Source of the DNA: Salegentibacter salarius
Lineage (GTDB): Bacteria; Bacteroidota; Bacteroidia; Flavobacteriales; Flavobacteriaceae
NCBI RefSeq assembly: GCF_900168265.1
Contig: NZ_FVZF01000025.1
Coordinates: 1-61,035, forward strand
Direction: 5' to 3'
DNA: 61,035 nucleotides
Under the pieces are notes generated by a model, which was given only the letters and a program-made list of their open reading frames with translations, made no database searches and had not been told where the DNA came from. Shown in pieces: positions 6,553 through 15,216 of the stretch (position 1 is the first letter of the stretch; each line of letters begins with the position of its first letter). The position numbers and the translations under genes were made by a program.

Positions 6553-8739
6553 TTAATCTTCCTTTTTACCAATCAAGGTAAAATCTAAGTGTCTTTTCAC
6601 TAAATCGGCATTCTTCACTTTTACAATTACCTCGTCACCAAGCTGATAAACCTTTTTAGTTTTTCTACCTACAATGGCATAATTATCAGCATCAAAATCA
6701 TAATGATCGCCTTTAATATCTCGCAGGCGAATCATTCCTTCACATTTATTCTCTACAATTTCCACAAAAATTCCGAAATCTGTTACCCCGGAAATCACCC
6801 CAATAAATTCTCTATCCTGGTGATCTTGCATAAATTTTACCTGCATGTACTTAATAGAATCCCTTTCGGCATTAGTAGAAAGATTTTCCATTTCACTACT
6901 GTGGTGACATTTTTCGTCGTATTCATCTTCTTTAGCTGAAGGCTGTCCATCCAGATAACGCTGCAATAATCTATGTACCATAACATCTGGATATCTTCTA
7001 ATTGGCGAGGTAAAATGCGAGTAATAATCGAAAGCTAAACCGTAGTGTCCAATATTCTCGGTGCCGTAATAAGCTTTGCTCATCGTTCTAATGGCTAGCG
7101 TATCTACTAAATTCTGTTCCTTTTTTCCCTGAACATCCTGTAGTAATTGATTTAAAGATGAAGATACGGTTTTCCGGTTTTTAAGATTTAAACCGTGGCC
7201 AAACCTGGAAACAAGACTGTTTAAAGAAACCAGTTTTTCTTCATCAGGTTCATCGTGACAACGATAAATAAAAGTCTTCTTTTCATCTTTTTTTCCTATA
7301 AATTCAGCCACTTTTCGGTTAGCTAAAAGCATAAACTCTTCAATAAGTTTATTGGCATCTTTAGCTGTTTTAAAGTAAACACCAACAGGTTCGTTTTCTT
7401 CATCTAATTGAAATTTAACTTCCACTTTATCAAAAGAAATCGCACCCTGACGCATCCTGGTAGAACGCATCTTTTTAGCCATTGAATTCATAGTTAAAAC
7501 AGCATCAACAATTTCATCTTTAGCCGTATAAGCTTTATTCTGGATAGAAATATCTTCAGGAATATCACCTTTTTCAGTCTCAATTATTTGCTGAGCTTCT
7601 TCGTAAGCGAATCTCGCATCAGAATAAGTAACCGTTCTCCCGAACCACTCATTCACCACTTTGGTATTTTTATCGATTTCAAAAACTGCTGAAAAGGTAT
7701 ATTTTTCTTCATTAGGCCTTAAAGAACAGGCATTATTAGAAAGAACCTCCGGTAACATTGGTACCACCCGATCTACTAAATAAACTGAAGTTGCGCGTTC
7801 GTAAGCCTCGTCGTCCAGCACTGTCCCGGGTTGCAGGTAATGTGAAACATCGGCAATATGGATCCCGACTTCTACATTTCCGTTTTCCAGTTTTTGAAAA
7901 CTTAAAGCATCATCAAAATCTTTAGCATCTGCAGGATCTATGGTAAAAGTCAAAACATCGCGCATATCACGACGTTTTTTAATTTCTTCAGGCTGGATAG
8001 AAGTATCAATTTGATTCGCAAAATCTTCTATTTCCTGCGGAAATTCATGCGGCAAACCGTATTGAGCCAGAATAGAATGAATCTCGGTATGATGTTCACC
8101 CGGGGTACCAAGAACCTGTATAATTTTACCAAAAGGAGAATCGGCTTTTTCCGGCCATTCTTCTAATTCAACAACAACTTTATCGCCATCTTTTGCTTCT
8201 CCCATTTTGTTCTTCTGAACAAAAATATCGGTATACATTTTTGGATCTCCAATAACCACAAAACCAAAATCCTTCTGCATATCAAGAACCCCAACAAATT
8301 CGGTTCTTTTTCTATTTAAAATTTTAGTTACTTCTCCTTCAGATTTTTTATTGCGCTTGCGGTTGTAGATATAAATTTCTACTTCGTCTCCATTAAAAGC
8401 GGTATTTAGATCTCTTGGTGAGATAAAAACATCGTCTTCTAATTCGTCTACCATCGCATAAGCATAACCTTTGGTAGTCATATCTATTACTGCGCGGTAA
8501 TAATCGTTGCTTTTAACTATTTTAAATTTTCCGCGGCCCTCTTCTTCAATTTGCTTTTTTGCAGCTAATTGGGCTAATTTTTTAATAATATTATTTCTAC
8601 TATTAGCATCATTAACGCCAAGCTTAGCGGCAATTTGCTTATGATTAAAGGTTTTACCCGCGTCCTTTCTAAGGATATCTAAAATACTTTTGGAAAGATT
8701 ACCCTGGTGTTGGGATTTATTTTTATTCTTTTTACTCAT
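6553..8739 (-). CDS. rnr: Ribonuclease R
   Basis: A processive 3'-5' exoribonuclease acting on structured RNA in mRNA and rRNA turnover. 728 residues. An N-terminal winged-helix region (about 14 to 75) is followed by two cold-shock domains (about 80 to 225). The RNB catalytic domain (about 255 to 590) has the metal-binding motif DPADAKDFDDAL at 268-279. A C-terminal S1 domain (about 640 to 722) completes it (FIGVISGVTDFGIFVEIVEN). All catalytic aspartates are present. A short inverted repeat (GGCTTC/GAAGCC, 8765-8786) lies just upstream. The gene heads away from the candidate origin. Confidence 0.96.
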   Translation of the reverse strand: MSKKNKNKSQHQGNLSKSILDILRKDAGKTFNHKQIAAKLGVNDANSRNNIIKKLAQLAAKKQIEEEGRGKFKIVKSNDYYRAVIDMTTKGYAYAMVDELEDDVFISPRDLNTAFNGDEVEIYIYNRKRNKKSEGEVTKILNRKRTEFVGVLDMQKDFGFVVIGDPKMYTDIFVQKNKMGEAKDGDKVVVELEEWPEKADSPFGKIIQVLGTPGEHHTEIHSILAQYGLPHEFPQEIEDFANQIDTSIQPEEIKKRRDMRDVLTFTIDPADAKDFDDALSFQKLENGNVEVGIHIADVSHYLQPGTVLDDEAYERATSVYLVDRVVPMLPEVLSNNACSLRPNEEKYTFSAVFEIDKNTKVVNEWFGRTVTYSDARFAYEEAQQIIETEKGDIPEDISIQNKAYTAKDEIVDAVLTMNSMAKKMRSTRMRQGAISFDKVEVKFQLDEENEPVGVYFKTAKDANKLIEEFMLLANRKVAEFIGKKDEKKTFIYRCHDEPDEEKLVSLNSLVSRFGHGLNLKNRKTVSSSLNQLLQDVQGKKEQNLVDTLAIRTMSKAYYGTENIGHYGLAFDYYSHFTSPIRRYPDVMVHRLLQRYLDGQPSAKEDEYDEKCHHSSEMENLSTNAERDSIKYMQVKFMQDHQDREFIGVISGVTDFGIFVEIVENKCEGMIRLRDIKGDHYDFDADNYAIVGRKTKKVYQLGDEVIVKVKNADLVKRHLDFTLIGKKED

Positions 8740-9003
8740 TTCAATATTTAAAGTATAAAATTACGGCTTCTGCATTACATGAAGCCTATTTGCGATTAAA
8801 GTTTTGTTAAGCGTCCTGAAAATTATCTGCTTATAAAATATTTTAACATTTACTTAACATTATTTTAGCGCTGGGGGAAAACCCTTCTTTTTTGGTTCTC
8901 AGCCATTAAGAAAACATCTAATTCTTAATTTTTTCTTAATTTTAATTTAAGGTTCATAGAATCCTTTATTTCCATCTTTGTAATACTTGATAATCTGAGT
9001 ACT

Positions 9004-9186
9004 ATGGATAAAGCTAAAAAAATATCGCTTCTTTTTTTTCTTATTTTCCTTTTTGGATTAATAGGTTTTATCGCATCTATAAACTCTTCTTTAAATAAGA
9101 AAAGCCAGGTAAATGTAAAGTCTGCTCAGTTATATATGGATCACACACTAAGTTATTCAGAAGAAACAATTTATTATTTAAATTAA
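9004..9186 (+). CDS. Possible 60-residue membrane peptide
   Basis: A short ORF beginning with ATG, with a basic N-terminus (MDKAKK), one strong transmembrane segment at about 8 to 26 (SLLFFLIFLFGLIGFIASI) and a hydrophilic tail with several tyrosines. I do not recognise it. It lies in an AT-rich, otherwise gene-free region, where such hydrophobic frames can arise by chance. A terminator-like AAAATACTG/CAGTATTTT inverted repeat follows its stop. Conservation in related genomes would decide. Confidence 0.4.
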   Translation: MDKAKKISLLFFLIFLFGLIGFIASINSSLNKKSQVNVKSAQLYMDHTLSYSEETIYYLN

Positions 9187-9189
9187 CTT

Positions 9190-9800
9190 AAAATACTGTT
9201 TTTCAGTATTTTAATTTTCTTATTTTTTATTTAAAGATCTATAATCCCGAATTTATTCATTCTCAGCCCTTTAGTTTTTTTACGATTCTAATTTAAAAAT
9301 CTAAGCCTCAAATTTCAATTTTAAAAGATATCAGTCAATGTTATTAACACTATATATAATTATCTTTTTTTCTTCTTTTTATAAAAATTAAAACTGATGG
9401 TTATTATAGCTTGTTAACTTGTAGAACAATTTTTTTAAGCTTTTCTTGGTTTTTAAGTTAGCTTAGTTTGATAACAACTTATTAACATACTTCTAAAGTT
9501 CTAAAAGACTGGAAATCTTAGTATTTTAATATTTACTTAACAAAAGTTGATAACCGAATCTTAATATCTAATCGGGATAATTAGAAAATAATTTAGTGTT
9601 CACAACCTGTTTTTATATGCTGATAACTTCTCTAAAAATAACAGACTTATAATTTGATTTACTCGCAGATATTTTGCTATTGAAATTTAAATCCAATACC
9701 ACAAATAAGTTTCTCAGTTTCTCATCAATGCTTATCCACAATGCTATGTCAATACTAAAGCCTTGATTTATAAGCTTATTTAAAAAGTAATTAACAATTG
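9190..9800. other. Candidate chromosomal replication origin (oriC)
   Basis: An AT-rich gap of several hundred bases between divergent rnr and rpiB without a credible gene. It contains a perfect DnaA box TTATCCACA (9732-9740) and near matches: TTATTAACA (9341-9349 and 9479-9487), TTATCAAAC, TTATCAACT and TTATCAGCA on the minus strand (9466-9474, 9545-9553, 9618-9626). A very AT-rich tract at 9350-9395 could be the unwinding element. rnpA, an origin neighbour in many bacteria, is 3 kb away. dnaA is not in the window, and one perfect box alone is weak evidence. Confidence 0.45.
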
Positions 9801-9829
9801 AAAATAGCAATGTTACTAAGTGGTTTTTT

Positions 9830-9837
9830 TACCTTTG
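9830..9837 (+). promoter_or_regulatory. Putative -7 element of rpiB
   Basis: TACCTTTG matches TAnnTTTG and lies 20 bases before the ATG. Because it falls downstream of the alternative TTG at 9798, it supports the shorter rpiB start. Confidence 0.55.
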
Positions 9838-9857
9838 CTGCAGCTAAAACCTTAATT

Positions 9858-10292
9858 ATGAAAATTGCAATAGGAAACGATCACGCCGGTACCGGATACA
9901 AGAAAAAAGTTGTTGATTACCTGAAAAACAAGGGTATAGAAGTTATTAATTATGGTACTAACAGTGATGATAGTGTAGATTATCCAGATTTTGTGCATCC
10001 CGTAGCCGATGATGTTGAAAACCAAAAGGTAGATTTTGGAATTATAATTTGTGGTAGTGGGAATGGTGCAAATATGACCGCTAATAAACACCAGGGTGTG
10101 CGTTCTGCTTTATGCTGGACAGGTGAGATCACTAAACTGGCTAGAGAACACAACAATGCTAATGTATTAAGTATTCCAGCTCGTTTTGTTTCAGAACACC
10201 AGGCAGTAGATATGGTTAAAATCTTTCTTGAAACTTCTTTTGAAGGTGGAAGACATCAAAAAAGAGTAGATAAGATTCCGGTTGAAAATTAG
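9858..10292 (+). CDS. rpiB: Ribose-5-phosphate isomerase B
   Basis: Interconverts ribose 5-phosphate and ribulose 5-phosphate in the pentose phosphate pathway. 144 residues, the usual RpiB length. The start is the ATG encoding MKIAIGNDHAGTGYKKKVVD: the family begins here, and a -7 box lies just upstream. A frame extension from a TTG 60 bases earlier has no family similarity. The nucleotide-like phosphate pocket and catalytic cysteine are seen in IIICGSGNG (Cys65), and HNNANVLSIPARF is the other conserved block. A strong bidirectional terminator follows. Confidence 0.94.
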   Translation: MKIAIGNDHAGTGYKKKVVDYLKNKGIEVINYGTNSDDSVDYPDFVHPVADDVENQKVDFGIIICGSGNGANMTANKHQGVRSALCWTGEITKLAREHNNANVLSIPARFVSEHQAVDMVKIFLETSFEGGRHQKRVDKIPVEN

Positions 10293-10306
10293 AGATATTA
10301 TCAATG

Positions 10307-10349
10307 TATATAAAAGACTGTTTAAAACATTTTAAACAGTCTTTTATAT
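10307..10349. terminator. Strong symmetric terminator after rpiB
   Basis: A long near-perfect hairpin (TATAAAAGACTGTTTAAAA / TTTTAAACAGTCTTTTATA) with T-rich arms, just after the rpiB stop. It could work in both directions. Confidence 0.8.
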
Positions 10350-10382
10350 TATTATTTCTGAACAAATATTCATTAGAAAAAT

Positions 10383-10820
10383 ATGGAAATCCTTATTAAA
10401 AATTTCAATGAACTTAGTCTTGAAGAGCTTTACCAGGTTTTACAACTTCGGTCTGAAGTTTTTGTGGTAGAACAGGACTGTGTTTACCAGGATATAGATG
10501 GTAAAGATCAAAATGCATTACACATTTTAGGCGTTAAGGATGGAAAAGTAATTGCCTACACTCGCTGCTTTGATAAAGGATTCTATTTTGACGAAGCCGC
10601 TATTGGGCGGGTTGTGGTGAAAGAATCTGAACGTAAAAATGCTTATGGCCATCTTATTCTAAAAGCTTCTGTAGAAGCTATTAAAGAGCGTTTTAAAACC
10701 GATAATATCAAACTTTCTGCTCAACAATATTTAACCGATTTCTACGAAAGCCATGGCTTTATGCAAATAGGCGAAGGCTATCTAGAAGATGGAATTCCGC
10801 ATATTGCAATGGTTAAATAA
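10383..10820 (+). CDS. GNAT-family N-acetyltransferase (ElaA-like)
   Basis: A 145-residue acetyltransferase of the ElaA branch of the GNAT fold. Seen: the N-terminal block LYQVLQLRSEVFVVEQDCVY followed by QDIDGKD, which is typical of ElaA, then the acetyl-CoA loop region IGRVVVKESERKNAYGHLIL (equivalent of the R/Q-x-x-G-x-G/A signature) and a C-terminal YLEDGIPHIAM. The substrate is unknown for the family. Separated from rpiB by a terminator, so it probably has its own promoter. Convergent with the S41 peptidase gene. Confidence 0.85.
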   Translation: MEILIKNFNELSLEELYQVLQLRSEVFVVEQDCVYQDIDGKDQNALHILGVKDGKVIAYTRCFDKGFYFDEAAIGRVVVKESERKNAYGHLILKASVEAIKERFKTDNIKLSAQQYLTDFYESHGFMQIGEGYLEDGIPHIAMVK

Positions 10821-10884
10821 GAATAGATATAAAGATTGAATTTTACTTCCGAAGCATTTAAAAGCCTTTAAAATGCGGGATATA

Positions 10885-12519
10885 CTACCTCAAAATTTCT
10901 GAATAACGCTGGCTATCGTTTAAAATAGATTTAGCCTCTAATATTTCAGGATTGTTTTCAACGTAGTATTCATACAAGCCTTCTTTATAGAAATAGCGTT
11001 TAATAATCTCATCGGTTAAAATGCTTACTATTTTGTGTTTCTTTTCGTCTAATTCTTTTTTCTTCTGAATTTCAATTTCAGTGGAAATACTTTTATAATG
11101 ACCTAGAATATCCTGTTCATAACCTTCTTTTGAAGCAATGGTAAGGAGTTCTTCAAGTTCCTGTTCTGTAGCGGTTTTATAGTCGAAATTAGAGGTTTTC
11201 AAGAAGGATTTGAAATTGTTGAAATCTACATCGGTGAACTCGAATGATTCAGGATCTTTCAAGTCATTTTTATAATAATATTCTGTAGCAAAATTAAAAA
11301 TAGCATTCTGTGCGAGTAGCGCATTGGTAATATTACTGTATTCTGAGGTTTCCAGTTTAACATCGGGAGAAATTCCGCCGCCATCAAAAACGCTACGTCC
11401 ATTTCGGGTTTTAAACTCGTTATAATCTTCTACAGCTCTTTTTATCGCTTTCCCATCTTCATCTCTTTCGGCATAATTTAAAGCCTGAATACACCTTCCA
11501 CTTGGTGTATAATAACGGGAAATAGTAATCTTAAGCTGGGTACCATAAGCGAGTTCTTTTGGTCGCTGTACCAGGCCTTTTCCAAAGCTTCTGGCACCTA
11601 CAACCACTCCTCTATCCAAATCCTGAATAGCACCAGCTACAATTTCACTGGCAGAAGCACTCCGTCCGTTGATTAAAACCACCAAGGGAATTTGCGTATC
11701 TATAGGTTCTTTTTGGGTTTGGTATGCTTTGTTATATTTTTCTATAACCGATTTGGTGGTTGTGATCAATTCGCCTTTTGGTAGGAAAATATTGCTCACG
11801 TTTATAGCTTCAGTTAATAAACCACCGGGATTTCCTCTAAGATCCAGAATAATTTCCTCTGCACCCTGGTTTTTTAAATCTTTTAGCGCCCTTATTGTTT
11901 CTGAAGAAGCTTTAGCGTTAAAGCGAGAAAGCACTATATACCCGGTTTTTTCGTCTAAAAGTTCATAAAAAGGGACTGCTTTTAATTGAATAGCACTCCT
12001 TGTAAGTTGGGTTGTTTTTATTTCTCCCTGGCGTTTATATTTTAAATTGATCTGAGAATCTGGTGAGCCATTTAGTAATTCTCCAACATCATCGGTATAA
12101 TCGGCTACTTTTATTCCTTCGACTTCAATAATTTCGTCCCCGGCCTTTAATCCGGCTTTATCAGCGGGATAATTTTTATAAGGTTCCATAATAAGCAAAG
12201 TATTATCAACAACCTGCACGGTAGCACCAATGCCGCTGTATTCTCCGGAATTATTGATTCTTGCGGCTTCTACATCCTGTTCGTTCCAGTAATTGGTATA
12301 TGGATCCAAATCTGCCAGCATGGCTTTAATCGCGGTATCCATTAAAGCGGCGGGATTGATTTCTTCAACATAATTCATGTTGATTTCCTTAAAAAGCGTG
12401 GTAAAGATTTCAATTTGTTTGGCGATCTCAAAGAAATCAGATTTAAAGCCAAAACTGCTGAATATTAGCGTGCCACCCAGACAAATTACCGCAATTTTTT
12501 TGATGAGTTTCTTTTTCAT
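10885..12519 (-). CDS. S41-family C-terminal processing peptidase
   Basis: A 544-residue periplasmic serine protease of the CtpA/Prc family, which cleaves exported proteins near their C-termini. Residues 5 to 23 form a signal peptide or membrane anchor. A PDZ domain follows at about 85 to 170, then the S41 catalytic domain at about 185 to 370. The Ser-Lys dyad is Ser289 in NGRSASASEI and Lys314 in SFGKG, with the normal 25-residue spacing. The C-terminal 160 residues are helical and charged. It starts 15 bases after a family B palindrome and is followed by no co-directional gene in an operon. Confidence 0.92.
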   Translation of the reverse strand: MKKKLIKKIAVICLGGTLIFSSFGFKSDFFEIAKQIEIFTTLFKEINMNYVEEINPAALMDTAIKAMLADLDPYTNYWNEQDVEAARINNSGEYSGIGATVQVVDNTLLIMEPYKNYPADKAGLKAGDEIIEVEGIKVADYTDDVGELLNGSPDSQINLKYKRQGEIKTTQLTRSAIQLKAVPFYELLDEKTGYIVLSRFNAKASSETIRALKDLKNQGAEEIILDLRGNPGGLLTEAINVSNIFLPKGELITTTKSVIEKYNKAYQTQKEPIDTQIPLVVLINGRSASASEIVAGAIQDLDRGVVVGARSFGKGLVQRPKELAYGTQLKITISRYYTPSGRCIQALNYAERDEDGKAIKRAVEDYNEFKTRNGRSVFDGGGISPDVKLETSEYSNITNALLAQNAIFNFATEYYYKNDLKDPESFEFTDVDFNNFKSFLKTSNFDYKTATEQELEELLTIASKEGYEQDILGHYKSISTEIEIQKKKELDEKKHKIVSILTDEIIKRYFYKEGLYEYYVENNPEILEAKSILNDSQRYSEILR

Positions 12520-12534
12520 TTTTCAGTATTTTTG

Positions 12535-12547
12535 CTCGATAACCGAG
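12535..12547 (-). repeat. Family B palindrome (copy 2) before the S41 peptidase
   Basis: CTCGATAACCGAG on the plus strand differs by one base from the family core. On the minus strand it reads CTCGGTTATCGAG followed by CAAA, in the same orientation relative to the gene as the other copies, and ends 15 bases before the start codon. Confidence 0.65.
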
Positions 12548-12587
12548 ATTAAATTTTCTGAGGTGATTTAAGCCGATTTATAGAAAT

Positions 12588-12968
12588 TCAGCTTGTTTTA
12601 TTTTCCGATTCATTAAACTTCTCCATTACTTTTATCATTGCTTTATTTAGGTTTTCCAGACTAATTTCTTCTCTGGAAATGTAGATAAACATTAAAGCAT
12701 AAGGTTGTGTGAAGTTGCTGGTTACAAGATACTTATTTTTTCTGAAAGCTTCCCGCATCAAACGTTTAATACGGTTGCGGCCAACAGCAGTTTTTACCAG
12801 TTTTTTAGGGACAGAAACTCCGGTTTTAAAATGCTTGATTTCAGGATTGGTAATGGGAAGATAGATGAGTTTTAGCGGATATTTTTTAACCGATTTTCCT
12901 TCCTGAAATAATATATCTATGAGCTTTTTGCTCTTTAATTTTTCGTCTTTTCCAAAACTTTCATCCAT
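12588..12968 (-). CDS. rnpA: Ribonuclease P protein component
   Basis: The protein subunit of RNase P, which binds the catalytic RNA and helps mature tRNA 5' ends. 126 residues. The family signature KTAVGRNRIKRLMREAFRKN, the basic RNR helix, spans about 60 to 80. The N-terminus has the usual KLKSKKLIDILFQEGKSVKK. rpmH, its common partner, is not next to it. A TACTTTTG -7 box ends only four bases before the ATG, so the transcript may be leaderless. Confidence 0.94.
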   Translation of the reverse strand: MDESFGKDEKLKSKKLIDILFQEGKSVKKYPLKLIYLPITNPEIKHFKTGVSVPKKLVKTAVGRNRIKRLMREAFRKNKYLVTSNFTQPYALMFIYISREEISLENLNKAMIKVMEKFNESENKTS

Positions 12969-12972
12969 AGTT

Positions 12973-12980
12973 CAAAAGTA
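12973..12980 (-). promoter_or_regulatory. -7 element abutting the rnpA start codon
   Basis: The minus strand reads TACTTTTG, then AACT, then the ATG. With this box centred at -7, transcription would start at or next to the A of the start codon, implying a leaderless mRNA. No clear TTG is seen at -33. Confidence 0.5.
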
Positions 12981-13058
12981 AGCATAGTTTTAAGTTCTTT
13001 ATGAAAAATTTAAGCGGAAATAAATGGAATTAATAAGCTATAGGAGTTGAATTATATA

Positions 13059-13145
13059 CGTCAACCTGAACTTGTTTCAGAGCCTGCTCCGAAATTTGTT
13101 CGGAGTTCTAACAGGCTTAGATTCTGAAATAAATTCAGAATAACG
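13059..13145. repeat. Dispersed inverted repeat, family A (copy 2)
   Basis: Nearly identical to copy 1 at 535-623, including the inner palindrome TCCGAAATTTGTTCGGA and the arms CTGAACTTGTTTCAG and CTGAAATAAATTCAG. It lies between rnpA and the M1 peptidase terminator. Confidence 0.8.
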
Positions 13146-13162
13146 ATTTTAAAAATTGTTAT

Positions 13163-13201
13163 AAAAAAAGACCTCACAGGTTTCAAAAACCTGTGAGGTC
13201 T
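13163..13201 (-). terminator. Terminator of the M1 peptidase gene
   Basis: A 13-base-pair stem (AGACCTCACAGGT / ACCTGTGAGGTCT) with a T run on the minus strand, 22 bases past the stop. The hairpin arms are almost the same as those at 40951-40987, which suggests a dispersed terminator cassette. Confidence 0.8.
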
Positions 13202-13223
13202 AAATGCTAATTTTAAAAGAATA

Positions 13224-15074
13224 TTACTCCTGTCCTTCTTCTTCTGAAGGTTCTTCGGCAGTATAAAGATTGTTATCTCTTTTCACATCTGCCATTAGTT
13301 GAGATTCGTCTATTTCTATACTTTCTATCTCGCTAAGTGGTTTATCTATGTTTAACTCGTAGGTTGGATAGGCCCAGGCCCAATCTTCTGCTACGGTCCA
13401 GTTCTCGTGTTCTGCCGGCTTTTCCCAACGCATTATTTGCAAAGGAACATAGATCATTTCTTCTTCCCCGTTGCTGTAACGCACGGTGATATCTATAGGC
13501 ATTGGCATCAAATTTTTACGTTCTAAAGTTACTTTAGTTGAATTTTCATCTGCTTCGGTAACTTCTTTAATATCATAATCAATAGAAGCGGTAGTACGTG
13601 TCCAGTCGTTTAAATACCAGTCTAGTTCTGCTCCCGAAACTTTTTCAGCAATTCTAATAAAGTCGTTTGGGGTAGGATGTTTAAATTTCCATTCATCATA
13701 ATAACGCTTTAAAGTTTTATCAAGATTATCCTTTCCGATAATATACCCTAACTGAGCTAAAAATACAGCCCCTTTAGAATAAGCAGCGGCTCCATAAGCA
13801 GCATTTAAATTATAACGATCTGCCTGAGTAGTTTGTGGTTGCTCAACGCCAGAGTTTGCCAATTGTATATATCCGCGGTAAGATCCTGTATGAGGGTTTT
13901 CAGCATAAGTTTCCATCACCTGGTTCATTGCAACACTAGAAATATAACTGGTAAAACCTTCGTCCATCCACTCGTGTTTACTTTCGTTTGTAGCCATTAA
14001 ATGCTGAAACCAGGCGTGAGCCAATTCGTGTGCAGTAACACCCACAAGACTTCCAAAGTTACGTTCTCCTGTGATTAAGGTTAGCATGGCATATTCCATA
14101 CCGCCATCACCACCTTGTGCCACGGTATATTGATCCCATGGATATGGGCCGATATTTTCGTTGAAAAACAACAATAAATCTTCGGTTTTTTCCTGAAGAT
14201 TTTTCCAGTTCTCCTTTATCTCATCATTGTCTTTATAGAAAAAGTGAAGTACGGTTCCGTCTTCAGCAGTTCTTTTATCGTGAATATATTCAGGATCTGC
14301 AGCCCAGGTAAAATCGTGCACTTTTGGTGCTACAAAATGCCAGGTATGTGTATCGCCTTCAGCCTGTACTTCTTCATCAGAATAACCATGTCCAATTTCA
14401 TCAGGATTTTGAAGGTATCCTGAAGCGGCAACGGTATAGTCTTTATCAATGGTAAGTTTTATGTCAAAATCGCCCCAAACCCCGTGAAATTCACGACCAA
14501 TGTAAGGCGCTGCGTGCCATCCTTCAAAATCATATTCTGCCATTTTAGGAAACCACTGGCTCATAGAAAGCGCTACACCTTCTGAGCTGTTTCTTCCTGA
14601 TCGGCGAATTTGTTCTGGCACCTGGCCTTCAAATTCCATATTAAAAGTGGCTTTTTCTCCAGGTAAAATAGGCTCATCAAGCTCAACCTCCAGCACAGTA
14701 CCAACTTCTTCATAAGAAAGTTCGTTACCGTTTTGATCCAGGCTAGACACTCTTAAATATCCCTGTTCTTCTTCGGTTAATTTAGAAATACGGTCTCCTA
14801 CTCTCCTATCCGGGTCTTTTATGGTTAAGGAACGTACGTCCATTTCACTTCCCGGTTGAAAAGCATTGAAATACAAATGGTAAAAAACACGGTCTAAAGT
14901 ATCAGGTGAATTGTTGGTATATATCAATTCCTGGGAACCGGTATATTGAAAATTTTCAACATTCATATCTACCTCCATCTTATAGTCTACGTGCTGTTGC
15001 CAGTAGCTGGTGTTGTTTTGGGCACTGGCCAGGGAGGTTGCAACAAGGGCCAGACTTAAAAATAATTTCTTCAT
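13224..15074 (-). CDS. M1-family metallopeptidase (exported)
   Basis: A 616-residue zinc aminopeptidase-type protein with a Sec signal peptide (MKKLFLSLALVATSLASAQ). The N-terminal beta domain (about 25 to 260) precedes a thermolysin-like catalytic domain. The zinc site is complete: HELAHAW with His349 and His353, and Glu372 in WMDEGFTSY. The exopeptidase motif appears as GGMEY (about 324-328) in place of GAMEN, which suggests altered handling of the substrate N-terminus. The C-terminus is acidic. It likely acts in the periplasm or outside the cell. A family B repeat lies directly upstream. Confidence 0.92.
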   Translation of the reverse strand: MKKLFLSLALVATSLASAQNNTSYWQQHVDYKMEVDMNVENFQYTGSQELIYTNNSPDTLDRVFYHLYFNAFQPGSEMDVRSLTIKDPDRRVGDRISKLTEEEQGYLRVSSLDQNGNELSYEEVGTVLEVELDEPILPGEKATFNMEFEGQVPEQIRRSGRNSSEGVALSMSQWFPKMAEYDFEGWHAAPYIGREFHGVWGDFDIKLTIDKDYTVAASGYLQNPDEIGHGYSDEEVQAEGDTHTWHFVAPKVHDFTWAADPEYIHDKRTAEDGTVLHFFYKDNDEIKENWKNLQEKTEDLLLFFNENIGPYPWDQYTVAQGGDGGMEYAMLTLITGERNFGSLVGVTAHELAHAWFQHLMATNESKHEWMDEGFTSYISSVAMNQVMETYAENPHTGSYRGYIQLANSGVEQPQTTQADRYNLNAAYGAAAYSKGAVFLAQLGYIIGKDNLDKTLKRYYDEWKFKHPTPNDFIRIAEKVSGAELDWYLNDWTRTTASIDYDIKEVTEADENSTKVTLERKNLMPMPIDITVRYSNGEEEMIYVPLQIMRWEKPAEHENWTVAEDWAWAYPTYELNIDKPLSEIESIEIDESQLMADVKRDNNLYTAEEPSEEEGQE

Positions 15075-15104
15075 TTAATTGTGGTTTTTATGATCAAAAT
15101 ATTA

Positions 15105-15212
15105 CTCGATAATCGAGATTTAAATGCTCCGTCCCGAAGCATCGGGATGCCTCGAAATTAAAATATTTTTTTCTATTTATGCCTCGTGGCTTGCACAGAG
15201 GTAGTTTACTTG
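15105..15212 (-). repeat. Family B repeat (copy 3), full length, before the M1 gene
   Basis: Read on the minus strand, it runs from AAGTAAACTACCTC through an inverted CGAGGCA region to the end palindrome CTCGATTATCGAG, 30 bases before the start codon. Parts are shared with copies at 16922-17020, 25021-25113 and 36901-36990. Confidence 0.75.
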
Positions 15213-15216
15213 AATT

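Noticed and set aside
9613-9810. A 65-residue minus-strand ORF next to rpiB
   Set aside because: It overlaps the DnaA box region and the rpiB upstream sequence, with no family features; composition fits chance.
13163-13201. Repeated hairpins as part of a CRISPR array
   Set aside because: Copies are single, kilobases apart and have T runs; there are no regular spacers or cas genes.
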